NCBI GenBank assembly: GCA_013396995.1
Contig: VWZP01007937.1
Location: 744,001-808,000 of the forward strand
Length of the DNA stretch: 64,000 nucleotides
Direction of reading: 5' to 3'
Source of the DNA: Dicaeum eximium
Taxonomy: Eukaryota > Chordata > Aves > Passeriformes > Dicaeidae
Shown here: piece after piece, positions 38,801 through 50,744 of the stretch
Position numbering within the stretch: position 1 is the first letter of the stretch
How the letters are laid out: every line of letters starts with the position of its first letter
Translations under genes and position numbers: made by a program
Notes under the pieces: model-generated
The model's input: only the letters and a program-made list of their open reading frames with translations
Database searches by the model: none
Told to the model about the DNA's origin: nothing

Positions 38801-39365
38801 TATATTATTCAATAGAATTTCCTTTCTTACTAATTCACTCTTTAACAATATTGTATTTCTACAGTTTTCCCTTCTTCAAAAATTCTCATTATTTTCAAAT
38901 TTTCTTTTCCTCCATCCTTTATGTCCAAGGTTCATGTGACTGCTGTGCCCATGTGAGACTACTGAGTCTGAGGTGATTGTATCAAGCTTTTCTGTTACTT
39001 ATCACTGAAGTCTCATCACCTTCTGCTCTGGGCAAGTTTTATATTTCCCTATACCCCAAAACTTAGACACACACTGAAATCACATCTGATGTATTAGTTG
39101 TAAATTCTACAACTTGACTCCAGGTATTACTCTTGGTAAGATTACTACTGATACATAATGAAAATGAGAATGGTTTAAAATTGCTGGGTATATTCTGCAA
39201 CGTAAAATGCTCATATTGTGGTAAATTGGTTGGAAATATAAAAGCTTTTTTTTTATTTTTTGTGATCTTTCTTTGTTAATATCAACAGGAGTCATAAATC
39301 CTTCTGAACAGATGCTCTCAGACAGGTATATTCCCCCAGACAAATAACAAACATTCCCATGGCAG

Positions 39366-39386
39366 TATATATATATATATATATAT
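39366..39386. repeat. (TA)n dinucleotide microsatellite
   Basis: An uninterrupted run of about ten TA units. Likely length-polymorphic. Confidence 0.92.
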
Positions 39387-40260
39387 TTCTCTGTGTGTGC
39401 AATATGAGAGCTATGAGAACAAGGAAAATTAATTCTCTTTGTCTAAGGAATTCATTCCTAGACTCATGTTCAGTTGGTCCTGTTTCTGAATTATACAATC
39501 ATGTCTATAGTTTTCCTGTGTCTGAAAATTTTCTCTTTGTAGAAGGCACAGAGAATGCAGAGTAATTAAAATGGATGAAAGCTATTAAATCAGTCATAGA
39601 ATGTTTCTCATTTTCATTAAATTAAGGAATCTATTAGGAAGGACAAAAACCCCACTAAATTGGTTGTGCTTCTTTGTCCAGATGCAAGGTTTTAAAATGT
39701 TTCTATGGGATGTTACGTTCTCAAAGGAAAGATGTGTGTTAATGGCTATAAGTCACAGGTTTTTCAACAGCAAGGTGAACATACCAGCTCTCACTTTAGT
39801 GACTCTCCATATCAGTAGGAAAGCCTTGATACAGTTTCCTCAGCTGTGCAAGTTATAATTTTGCTACCATTGTACAGATGGCACGTGATTTTTTGAGTGG
39901 AAGCTTGTCAGATTCTCTCAGCTTCTTGTTACAATATTTTAATTAATCCCTTTCTTTCATTGAAGTCTTCACCAAACCCTCTGGGGTTTTTTGTGCCACT
40001 GTTGGCTGCCTTTGAGAATGTCTTCACATGTCCTGGATAATGTTCTTAAGTTTAAAGGATTATATGTGCCTTGGACTGACACTTCTTTTTAATTCTAAGT
40101 GTATTTTAAACTCACATTCAGCATTTCATCACTGGATTCTTTCCAGACCTTTATAAACATACAGTTATTTCTCCATTCTATGCCATTTTTGATGTTTCAG
40201 TGACACATGAAAATCATAATTTTTAATTTAATTTCTAAAGACCTATTTATGTTCAAGAGA

Positions 40261-40297
40261 TTTTTTTTTGTTGTTTGTTTTTTTATATATATATATC
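40261..40297. repeat. Poly-T/TTTG tract followed by (TA)n
   Basis: Nine T, then GTTGTTTG, then more T, running into five or six TA units. Simple sequence only. Confidence 0.75.
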
Positions 40298-40369
40298 AAA
40301 CATTTGTCTCATGCTGCACTTGGAATGTTTTAATGAAAAAGAGACTTAAATAATTTCTGCCTGTATCTT

Positions 40370-40553
40370 CTGGTGGTGAATGGGACTACATCCAGTTGGT
40401 GGCTGGTCACTAGTGAGGTTCTTCAAGGTTCAGTACTGGGGCCAGTCCTGTTTAATACGTTTATCATGACCTGGATGAGGGGATAGAGTGCTCCCTTATT
40501 AAGTTCACTGATGATCTTGGATGTGTTTTCCAACCCCTATGATCCTATAATTA
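40370..40553 (+). mobile_element. CR1 LINE remnant with large internal deletion
   Basis: The left part (40370-40515) comes from the middle of the CR1 reverse-transcriptase domain. Translation shows QGSVLGPVLFN followed by a FI.D.DEG-like stretch and, after a frame change, the region that normally carries the FADD catalytic motif ('ttcactgatgatctt'). The sequence then jumps directly to the CR1 3' terminus ('gttttccaacccctatgatc', near 40522) and stops. About 1 kb of ORF2 that should lie between is missing. CR1 copies normally lose their 5' end, so this one needs an internal deletion after or during insertion. It is inactive. Confidence 0.85.
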
Positions 40554-40894
40554 TTTCAACTTTCTCAGGGGTGCCTTAGCACAAAAGAGATTCCTCAATC
40601 TTTCATCAGTCAGTTTGGGACATGTTAGAGCTGTTGTCCTTCATATTCAGCCTACACACCCATTTTCTTCCTCTGAAAACTGGATTTTGGGACTAAATAT
40701 CAGAACTGAATATTACCCAGATCTTGTCCCTTTGTCATGGTTGTCTCTCTGGCTGGCAACTGAGCACTGCAGCCAATGGCTCACTCCCACACAGTGGGAT
40801 GGAAGGGAGAATTGGAAGAGTAAAAGTGGAAAACTCATGGTTTGAGTTAAAGACAGTTTAATAGGGAAATTCAAAGCTGTGCACTCAAGCAAAG

Positions 40895-41677
40895 TCTCAG
40901 GGACTGAAATGGTTAATGCCTTAAATATTTTTATGAAATTTTGCCCATTAAAGAAGCTCCAACCACAGAAACCTCCTTGAAGAACTTTGGACTGTAAGTC
41001 AAACTGCTGAGATTAGACAAAGGGAAACCCATTCTTAATCACCTCAGGCCTGGGGAGAAACACAAGGCTGAGAGACAGGAATGTATCTACAACAAAGCCA
41101 AACACAGCAGAGATTCTTCCCTGGCTGAGTTTGGGGTGGGGGAGACCACAGCCCTCAGAAGCCAGGTTTACTCCTCCCAAAACAAGGAGGTGAAGGACGT
41201 TTTGAGTCTAACCTCTGGTCAGAGGCAGTGAACACCCATCCTCCCTTACACAAACTGCCCCAGCTGTGGAACCCCCAACCCCACAGGCCACATCCATGGG
41301 ACATTCACATGGGAGGCAGCTGAGGGGGTGTCATAATCCATGATAGATCCCCCAAAGGGGCCCCCAGTCATTCCTGAAGCCTTGCACCACAGGACTGCAC
41401 GTGATGCAACAAACCCAGAGTCTGTCGTAAGAGACAATGGCAAACTCCCCCTGCCCCAGGGAGGTGCCTGGGTTTTCCTACCCAGCCTGAGTGTATGGTA
41501 ACCCATCAGATTCTGTGCTTTTGGGGGGGACCTTCACCACCAAGAAAACCAGCTGGAGAGGATCAACAGAACATAGTTGGGATCCACAGAGTGGTGATAT
41601 TTTCCTTATTCTGTCTCTGTCATTCTCTATCTGTCCCCCCCTCCTTCCCCCCCCCACCTTCCTTCTTTCTTTCTTTT

Positions 41678-41709
<32 letters not shown>

Positions 41710-41838
41710 TNTCTTTCTTTCTCTCTCTCATATTCACTATCAAATAAAACCCATACTGTTGACTTTGGCATATGGTCTCGTTTGCACGCTAATTTGGGCA
41801 GAAGCATTTCTAATAACTTTAATAACCAGATCATGACA
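40895..41838 (+). mobile_element. Nested solo LTR of a different avian ERV (ERV1-like)
   Basis: A 944-bp element splits the outer LTR. Its ends (TCTCAGGGA... and ...TCATGACA) are an imperfect inverted pair, and it is flanked by perfect 5-bp target duplications CAAAG at 40890-40894 and 41839-41843. Removing the insert and one CAAAG restores continuity with the homologous LTR at 19.7 kb. Near the 3' side there is a pyrimidine/TTTC microsatellite, then an AATAAA signal (41743-41748) about 90 bases before the end, which sets the plus-strand orientation as U3-R-U5. The first base pair has apparently changed from TG to TC. No gag, pol or env is present. Class I (ERV1) placement is from resemblance to songbird LTRs and is uncertain; the LTR and nesting calls are firm. 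Confidence 0.85.
41657..41729. repeat. (TTTC)n polypyrimidine microsatellite inside the nested LTR
   Basis: This is an unbroken pyrimidine run from 41657 to 41729 apart from one N at 41711, made of TTTC units and ending in CTCTCTCTC. It is preceded by a C-rich segment. The N is the only ambiguous base in the window and lies in the repeat, so repeat length in the assembly may be wrong. Open frames crossing it (serine/phenylalanine or lysine/arginine runs) are artefacts. Confidence 0.95.
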
Positions 41839-44800
41839 CAAAGCAAAACAAGGAATTAACTTCCTGCTTCCCATGGGCAGGCAGGTGTTCAGCTGTCTCC
41901 AGGAGAGCAGGACTCCATCACACATAATGGTGACTTGGGAAGACAAATGCTATCCCTCCAAAATGCCCTCTCTCCTTCTTCATCCCACTACATATGTTGA
42001 GCCTTGATGACACATGTAATAGAATATCCCTTTGGTCATTTGGGGTCACCTGTCCTGGCTGTGCCCCCTTCCAAATCCCTGTGCAGCTCAGGCCACTCTG
42101 CAGTGGCAGAAAAGGCCTCGATTCTCCGGTCAAAGTTCAGTAATAATGAAAATATTCCTGTGTTATCAACACTGTTCCAGAGCAAATCCAAAACACAGCC
42201 TCATACATGTTACCATGGGGAAAATGAACTCTACTCCAGTTAAAACCAGCCCACCCTCATAAGGATTTGGAAGCATATCTTTGGATCCAAGAATTTGACC
42301 TGGAAAATGTTGCCAGTAGCAGAAACACAATTTTTCTCTAATTTTTAAAATTCTTGCTTCATCACTGATCATAAGCACTGGCAATAGCAGAGCCCAATGT
42401 GTCAGTGTTAAGGGCCAAGTCCTACAATCACTGTTGCTATTTCTCCACACAGCAGAGAGGTTTTACTGCAGTGGAACACACAGCATCCTCTCTGTGAGCA
42501 GAAAGGCTGTTAGATTTTGAGGCTGTATTAGGGTAGTCTTTCTTAACATCAAAATCATCTGAGGTCAAGAGGGCAGAAAAGGAGCTATTAGCAAGATCAT
42601 TGTAGCTTCTTGTTTCTGTGCTGTGTAGGAGAAATTTTTTGTGTGTCTAAGTTTTCCTTGTTACTGGGGGCTTTGCTGCCCTCCCTCCTCACAGCCATTG
42701 CAGCCCCTGATACAACCCTTGATTGCTCAAAGAATCCACTCTTTGGCTGCAAATGCTTAAAGTCTTTGATATCTAGCAAGCCAAGAAAACTAATGTCTAA
42801 CTGAATCAATCGCTCAGGTGCAAAATGAAAAGCAGACTAGATTAGAATGGAAAATAAAAGTAGAAGTGACTTTAGAGCCATGTGTCCCCTGCCCCCTCTG
42901 CCCCTGTTTTTGTCAGTGGGAAAACTGTAATTTCCCTTTTTGTTCTCCAATGGCAAAACATGATTTATGACCATTTTTAAAGTGTATTTATAGATGTGCT
43001 CATGAAAGGTGCCACACTGTCAGCTTGTTAGGTTTTTAGTTTGTTTTTTTTTTTTTTGCCTGCTTCCCCACTCTTCTCCAATATCTGTTCAGTGCTGTAC
43101 AGTGTCCATTCCAGGCTAAAGATATATTTAATAATTAAAAGATTTTCAGGAAGACTCTACCCTAATAACCTGATGTAATTGGAAGTTTTCTCTGCAAACA
43201 TGTTCATACTTCATTGCACAACCAAAACAGGGTGGAGACAATGGTTTTTCATGGAAGAAAACTGCAGGAATATCTGCAGTGCAGGTTGAGGTATTTAAAT
43301 TCTGCAGCATTTACCACTGTCACTGGAATAGCAGTTTCTGTGTTCCAAATACTTCTAATAGGCAGTATATTCAGTTTTCACTGCTTAAAAATATGAATCT
43401 GAATTCATATGCTAACTACAAATGTGTGTTGAAAGCTGTAGAGGTAGACATTTGGCCCTCAGTCTTAAGATGAAACAAAACTTCTTTTTCTTATGTTGTT
43501 ATTCTGGGAGTAAATTTTCTTATGTTACATAAGCACTTAGAAGAAACAAAGGAAATGGCTGTAAATTACTTGAGCAATTAGAATAAGTGTGTGTTCTTAA
43601 ACAAGTGTTTACCTCTTGTAGCTGTGTGATTTCACAGTTCTGTGATATCTCTATTTGTGTACTTGGTAGTGTTGATATCAAAGGAACAAAATACATTTAA
43701 AGAAACCCCTTGCATAACTTTGAGGCTATGGGCAATAAAATATTTATGCTCTTCCAATCATGGGAAATGGTAGTATTTTCCTTTCTTTAAGCTACTTTTT
43801 AAAATGGTAGGAATAAACCAGACAGCCTGATTTGATATTGCTGTACCACTGGCAAAAATATCAAAACTTGTGAAAATACATAACAGTAAAATCAGATGGG
43901 TTTAGAGAAGAGGAGATTTAGAACTCACAGATTCAGAACTTATTTAAATGGGTTTCAGGCTGAAATCCTACAGGTTTCACATGCTATAACTACCTCTCAA
44001 AGTAGGGACAGAAGGATGCTATTTGTCATTAGTTGGCTTCAGTCATGTGAAACACACAGTAAGTGGCACAGTTTTCAGAAGAATGAATTCATGTTGGGAA
44101 CTGTATAAATAATGAACATTGGTATAACTCATGAATGCCAATTTCTGCATGAGAAGATTGTGGGCAGGAAAAACAGAAATATCCTACAGAATGTGCATCC
44201 TCCTCACCCAATTTCCCCCAGCCATGGCCTATTCCCAGTTTTCTTTTCTCCGCAAAAGAACATAACAAAATGGGATAGAATTAATATGACATAGGAAAAA
44301 AATGTAAAAAATTGATACTTACAAGAAATTAAAAAAGAATAGGAACCAAACTTATAGATATTTCCTGTGCTGTATATAAAGTGTACATTTAACAGTCCTG
44401 TGTTGTGTTCTGTGAATAACAGACTGTCCCCAAAAACCAGAATTCATAAATATGCAGAGACATCACTTCAGATGCCCACAGTGCAAGGTGTTGCAGAGTT
44501 CTGAGGAACTACCACTGGCAGAGCACACAATGAAATACTCTCACAGATTCATTGCACAGATGCTTCTATATGAGCAGAAGGGGTAGTTAAGCTGTGCCTG
44601 AAGGAACTTGGCTCAGATTAAACAACATGTGGGTATAATAGCTGTTAAATGCAACTGTTCCCTGAGTTTTTGTACAATATAATATGCTGAACACATTTGT
44701 GAAATATTCCATATCGAAAGTGATATACTTAATGAAAGTTCTGGAGTGGCTTAAAGTCACAGATAATCAATCGAGAAAGACACAGAGACCAATTTTATAA

Positions 44801-47692
44801 AATTTTAATTACCGTGGATGGATTAAAGTCTAAGATATTTATGTACCTAGCTGACTTTTAATATTAATGATTATACTTAACAAGAAGGATATCTTTGCAG
44901 CATCTGCGAGGAATGAGAAAAAGTAGGTTTATCTCCCAGTTTCCTCATAAAAGATGGTTGCCATTTTGTCTGTAAGGAATAAAATGCCAGCAACCCATTA
45001 AGGTAATAATGTAGGAACTATTTGGAAAATAATTCCAATACATTTACTAGTTCTTGAATATAAACTTAAAAAGTACAACAGGCATGAATTACTGCAGTGA
45101 TGAAAGGTCATATATGTATCACTGAAGGTCCCAGGCAGAAAAGAAACAACTTCAATGAAACCTGTTCATCTGTTGCACATGGATTCTGGTCTTACTTCAT
45201 TGCTAGGGGTTAATTCAGCAGAACTCAGCTCAGTGACACTTAAATATCAGTATTTAATTTAAGAAGGTTAAGGTTAAAATTTCAGAACCTTTTAGTGTTT
45301 GCATATGATCTGAGCTTGAAGGGAATGAGGTCCATCTGATTAACTATATATGAAAACAAGACTTGTAGTAAGATTAGTGGCAGGGATCCCAATATATCCA
45401 AAATGTATAGCCACTGTTTGCATGGCACTAGCCATGCCCTCCCGGGAATATCACTGCAGATGACAGTTTGGTGGAAAGATACAGAAATTCTTGTGGGCTG
45501 TCTGGCTTTTGATTGTCACACAACAGACCATGCAAAAGTGGAATGGATTTAACACACATGCAGCTGCCAAACCCAAATATTCTTAACACTGTGAGTTACA
45601 TCTGCCTTCCAGTTACAGCTTGTCCTGTAAAGGATAAAAGACTTATAGTGCTTTAGATGTAGGGAAAGAATCAGCTGGAATACTCTGTGCTGCTCTGGGC
45701 TTAACAGAAAAATCTGTGACTAGATATGATATGCTGCAGCCTGTGGAAGCAATTATGTGCTACCTACATTTCAGTGGTCTTGGTCATTACAGTTAATCTT
45801 TTAGGCCATCTGCAATATGCTATAAAAATATGGAGAACAAAGTGACCCAACCAAAGAAGTCCATTATTATACAATTATTTTGTCTCTACAATACCATCCG
45901 AAATTAAATGCCCCACAAGACGCCATAAGGGCAAAAGTAATGTTATCAGAAAGTGCTGAAATAAACATGCAGTATGACTGCTATCAGGACTTCACTAGAG
46001 CTATCTTTTCTGATTATGGATTCAAGTAGTGATCTTGGAAAATTCACAGATAATTCCTGGTTTTGTTAGGATTTATTCATTGTCAACACAAAAAATAAGC
46101 ATGTATTGCTTAGACAGCACCTTGTGGTACTAATAGATTCAAAAATATTCACCCCGTGTTTTGTCAGAGCTTAGTTATTAAAAATTCAGTGGACTTATTC
46201 TTTCCTAAGGACCTTAACAAATGTTGAAATAATGTTTCAATATCTAAAGCAACATAATTTATTAAATTCCATCTACATGACCTAAGATTGTTAGGACCCT
46301 TCAAAAACTTTCTCTTTCATTTTGCCCTCAATAGGGAAGATTTCTGCTGCAAACTGAGGACCTGACTTACATCATGTAATGAATAACTTCTGCTTTCAGC
46401 CATCAGTGTGCACTGTTACATGACCACAAGACCTTACAAACACTGAACTATCAACTAATGACTGCTGATGAAGTCTGCTGTCAAATTCTGCCCCCTATTT
46501 AAGCTTTTCAGAAGACCTTATATAATTAAACTGGCTGAACAAGTAAAAAATATTTCCCTGGACATCCATGATTGCATTTTATCCAACTTCATTATGACTT
46601 TTATCATGATGCACCTGTGTTCAAACTTGCAATTAACAGCAAAATTAAAAGGATCACAAACACAGGGAAGGAAAAGGGGTGTTAAAAGTAACCTGGGAAA
46701 ATAAGATGCAGATAGACCATATTCAATGAAAATGGAGTCAGTATATACATTGCTGTTCTATTAAAATATAATAAAGTAGCTCAAATATCTGTGTGAAACT
46801 AAACTTTTGTTGAACCAGTTCTCATTTCAAGGTCCTAATGCCACTGTCTGTAAGAGAATGAAGCACTGTATTCTGCTTAAATAAAATCTGGAAGAAGGAT
46901 GCCCAAAAGGAAAGCAGTCATGAATGGACAAAAAATTGTCCACAATATGAAAGATCTTGAGAATTATACTTGGAACACTGTAGCAACAAACACATTAGTT
47001 TGTTAGGGCTTGTTTTGTGGACATTTCTTGGTTAGGATAGTATACTTGTCTCTGAACAGAATTCCCTGAGTTTCAAAGATTAAAAAGTCCAGAAGGCAAC
47101 ACTAGGATTGTCCTAGTTGATATTCTGTAATATTGATCAATAGTCAATATTTTGTAATGGAGAGGACAAAACTGCTCTGGATTTGAATCCAAAACACATT
47201 TTTTATTGTAAATTTTGCCCCTAAGTGTAAAGATAATATGATCAGAAACTATAGGTGCTGGTGAAATAAAAGACATTCAAGAACATGGTGCAGGATAGCA
47301 AAAATTTCCTTGGTATTTTCCGGAAAGGAAGATAAAAACATCATGTTATGTCAACTCCTAAAGCCCAGTCTCTTAGCAAGTCATATACAGTCTTCACACA
47401 GCACCATGAATTCTACTCTGCTAGCTTAATTTTATTTTCAGGTTGTTCAGGAATTTCTAATTGTCACTGTAGAGTATTGATCATTTATCAAAATGAACAG
47501 GAAAGTGATTTTACTTTTTTTTGACTGCATTTCACTCTGTAACTCCAAAAGAAAGACCAAGAGAAAGAGGATGCCACGGAAGAAGCGCTTCAACCCTTGC
47601 TGAGAGCACCTAAGATGTTGTTACAGTCTCCTGCCAAACTGATTGCTTCTGTTGATGGAAAACCTCTCACTGTCTCATATTGACAAGTACTT

Positions 47693-47834
47693 TTGGGTTT
47701 TTTTTGTTGGGTTAGTTGTTTTTGTTTTGTTTTGGGTTTAGAGTTTTTGTTTGTTTGTTTGTTTGTGGTGTTTTGTTTGTTTTGGGTTCTTTGGGGGTTT
47801 TAGTTTGTTTGTTCTATTTTGTTTTGCTTTTTGA
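47693..47834. repeat. T/G-rich low-complexity tract, about 140 bp
   Basis: Almost entirely T and G, with GTTTT, GTTTG and GGGTTT units and no fixed period. It is the longest of the TTTG-type tracts in the window and, like those at 3.0, 7.4 and 11.1 kb, is T-rich on the plus strand. Confidence 0.88.
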
Positions 47835-49628
47835 TTGAATATTATTATTAGTTGCTTTTCTATCTCATCTACTAATTTTCCATTGTTTGAAGGTTTACAT
47901 ATTACTGATAAATCTTTTTGCTCTAAATTGTATATTTCAAAAATAAAGAGCATATTCTTTTTATTCTCTTTTCTGGTGAAGATCACTTGATGAGTCTGAT
48001 TTGATTTGAATAGTTTATCAGTTAGAGTAATCAGTATGAGTAGTCTCTTATCTATTAGACTGTGTGTTCCTTTTTTTCTTGTGAAGTACAATTTCTCTAT
48101 GTTTGGACTGCAGGCTTGGGAAAGAATTTGTGATTTTTGCCAAGGACATTCATGTTCATTGATTTATTTTTGTTGTTGTGTACACTACAGAAATGATTGT
48201 GTTATTTTATACTTCAGAGAAAGGTCATACCTACATGAGGACTCATACCAGTTTAAAGGTGGCACTTTCAGAAATACTTTAGCATTGCCAACAGATTTAA
48301 TAAATAAGTTGTTGATTTTTTTTTGGTCCTATTGGAAAATTTGGTCAATTTTGTAAAAAAACCCCAAGCTTGTTGGTAGTTTCTGCAGTCCCATATACTT
48401 AATTTTGTTTATTTCTTAATTCAAATAGATAAATGAACCCGTGTAGTTATTATTGAATAACATCCTACCTTGATTCTTGTTCTGAAATTAGTCCTATGTG
48501 TGGATTTAGTGTAATCCAGATGTATCTGACTGAACTCTATGATTATGTTCTCATTCTAATAAGGGTAATTAATTAAAAATCACTAACTTTTTTTACTTAT
48601 AGATAGAAAAAAAAATTATCATGAATTCCCCAAGGAAACCTAGTAAGAAGGAAGAATCTTGTAGTTCTCTTCCTAGAAAAGTATATCTCTTTAAACTATA
48701 TCAACAATATGAATATGAATGGGATAAATTGGAAGTTATATTTACCAATAAGTTCATATTATGTTTTATTATGTCACACCTGTCAAAAGCTAATGCATAA
48801 AAATGTGAACAATATGAATATGGGTATTGCTCACAGCAAATGTAACGCTTGAAAACAAATTTGTAAATTATTTTGCTTTATGCACAGACAAGAGCACAAA
48901 CACATGCTCCAAGTATCCTTATGGTAAGAAGCAACATAAACACTTAACATTAATAACCTACAATTAAGATTTTAAAGTGAATTTCTTCTTATGATTCCTA
49001 TTTTTTTACTTTCTTAAGATATAATTATGGAGTCAACTATTGTAGCTGTTCAACAATGGGAGGTATCATGTATTTACAGTTCTACTTAATTTTTTAGGGA
49101 AAATATGTGGCATCAAAAAGGCAAAATTTTAAAAGAAGAAACCAAAAACCATGTTAGTTCATTTATCTATTGTGGACCAAATGGGAATTTATGCTTAGAG
49201 ATAGGTTACCAAAACAATTGAGTCAAAAGGGGTAATTTAATATTATTAAAAATGGAAAAAAGGTAGTGGTGAAAAAGTTCTTTTTTTTCTAGATTAGTAT
49301 GAGTATATGCAAGACAGATAAAAATTCAGTGATGTCTTATATTATGTATGAATAAGATGAATGGAACATAGAAAGCACTGAGAGTTTCACTGATAGGTCA
49401 CAGCCATTGACTGTACTTAACACATATTTTATACTAACAGGAAGAATTGTCAATTGTACATGTAGAATCTATAATGCAGCATATTTTTCATTTGGAAAAA
49501 AATAAACCCTGCTCATTCACAAAAGAAACAATATCACTAAATTATCTGCTTCAATAATTAGTGAAGATGTCTTGCAGTCTTTAGTGTAAAATGTCCTCTG
49601 TTAATGATAATCCTAACTCCTCTAAAGT

Positions 49629-49652
49629 AAACAAGCAAACAAACAAACAAAG
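49629..49652. repeat. (CAAA)n microsatellite
   Basis: Five CAAA-type units in register. Short and probably stable. Confidence 0.8.
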
Positions 49653-50102
49653 ACATATTGGATCTGTTTTTAAATTATTTATCATCACAGCAAAGGCCCT
49701 AAGGTACAAGAATAATGAATTATTTTGTAAAGAGAGAGGAGAACTAAAATAGAGGGAAAGTGTAAGGACTGAAATAAAAAATTTAAATTCCATTCTAATA
49801 ATACATTTAAAGGATGCAGTGCATTTTTGGATTCAGATTTTGATATTTCAATTTTTATGAGAAATCAAAGTTTTATGAACTTGGAAAAGAGAGAACTTGA
49901 ATATAAACCATGATATATGAACTTAAAACAACAGAGGCTGATTTTAAAGTTAATAATTTATTTATTTATTTTAGATTCTAAAGCCCTGCAATGCTGAAAG
50001 ACAAAAGGATGTAAGCAAAGTCCCAGGGCAGATCAATTTTTCATCATCAGGTATATGCTTCCTCCCACAGTGACAGGGAAAAGGTCAGGAGATCACAGAA
50101 AT

Positions 50103-50744
50103 CTGGGCAATGTGGAGTTATGGATGTTGGCTTGTGGCCAGCAGGAGCAGGGCAGTGACTGTCCCCTGTGCTGGGCACTGCTGAGGTCACAGCTCAATCC
50201 TGTGTTCAGTTTGGGGCCCCTCACTGCCAGAAGGACATTGAGTGGCTGGAGCGTGTCCAGAGAAGGGAACAGAGCTGGGGAAGGGTCTGGAGCACAAGTC
50301 TGATGAGGAGCAGCTGAGAGAGCTGGGGGCACTTAGCCTGGAGAAAAGGAGGTTGGGGGGAATCTTACCACTGTCTACAATTCCCTGAGAGGAGGGTGAA
50401 ACCAGGTGAGGGTCAGTTTCTTCTCCCAAGTAAAAAGTCTCAGAACATGAGGAAATGTTCTGAATGGGGGAGTTTAGACCGGATGTTAAGAATATTTTTT
50501 TTTCATTGAAGGGGTTGTTAAGCATTGGAACAGGCTGCCTGGAGAAGTGGTGAAGTCGCCATTCCTGGAAGTACTCAAAGAAAAGGTGTGGATATGACAC
50601 TTGAGAACATGCTTATGTGGTAAATATGGTGGTGGTGATAGGTTAATTGTTGAACTTGAGGATTTTCGGTGTCTTTTCCAACCTTTACAATTCTATGATC
50701 CTGTATCCTTATGATCCTGTATCCCCAGATCTATGATTCTACAT
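50103..50744 (+). mobile_element. CR1 LINE fragment, about 640 bp, plus strand
   Basis: The copy starts in late ORF2 with a small deletion ('ggatgttggcttgtggccag') and continues through the block equivalent to LYSALLR..., the VQFGAP-like and LEHKS-like regions ('gggtctggagcacaagtctg', near 50284) and the HWNRLP-like block ('cattggaacaggctgcctgg', near 50523). It closes with 'tcttttccaacctttacaat' and a 3' terminal array. That array is expanded: ATGATCCTGTATCC occurs at 50695 and 50711, followed by CTATGATTCTACATCC. CR1 3' ends normally carry short 8-bp-type repeats used in target-primed reverse transcription; here the unit appears to have become about 16 bp. The frame is broken, so the copy is inactive. 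Confidence 0.93.

Larger units (their letters stand above)
32332..40369. other. Transposon-poor non-coding stretch, 8 kb
   Basis: No gene, CR1 or LTR is recognised across 8 kb. Simple repeats are an A/C tract at 32813-32854, a poly-A of 16 near 36400-36415, a TA dinucleotide run at 39366-39386 and a T-rich tract at 40261-40297. Two segments are candidates for conserved non-coding elements: about 35030-35300 and 38040-38720. The 123-codon open frame at 38187-38558 (plus) falls inside the second candidate; it has no recognisable domain and I see no exon boundaries consistent with it. Confidence 0.5.
40733..42253 (-). mobile_element. Solo LTR, ERVL-like outer family, interrupted by a second LTR
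   Basis: This is a second copy of the LTR family at 19.7 kb. On the plus strand it starts TGTCATGGTTGTCTCTCTGG and ends CAGTTAAAACCAGCCCA; it reads on the minus strand. Excluding the insert at 40895-41838 and one copy of its target duplication it is about 572 bp, matching the 565 bp of the other copy. The minus-strand ATTAAA polyadenylation signal (40857-40862) is intact, but the TATA box has decayed to a CATATG-type sequence near 41991. The flanks CCCTT (40728-40732) and CCCTC (42254-42258) form a 5-bp target duplication with one mismatch, so this is an independent insertion. There is no internal retroviral sequence. Confidence 0.88.
42259..50102. other. Transposon-poor non-coding stretch, 7.8 kb
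   Basis: No gene or transposon is recognised. Simple sequences are a poly-T at about 43042-43056, the long T/G tract at 47693-47834 and a short CAAA run at 49629-49652. Open frames reach only 117 codons and the longest two cross or adjoin the T/G tract. Nothing here has a recognisable domain. Confidence 0.55.

Noticed and set aside
41478..41859. Open frames of 113-122 codons on both strands with serine/phenylalanine or lysine/arginine runs
   Set aside because: They are produced by the TTTC microsatellite in the nested LTR and contain the N.
19704..42253. Possibility that the two same-family, same-orientation LTRs bound one provirus
   Set aside because: They are about 20 kb apart with no gag, pol or env between, and the 40.7-kb copy has its own flanking target duplication, so they are separate insertions.
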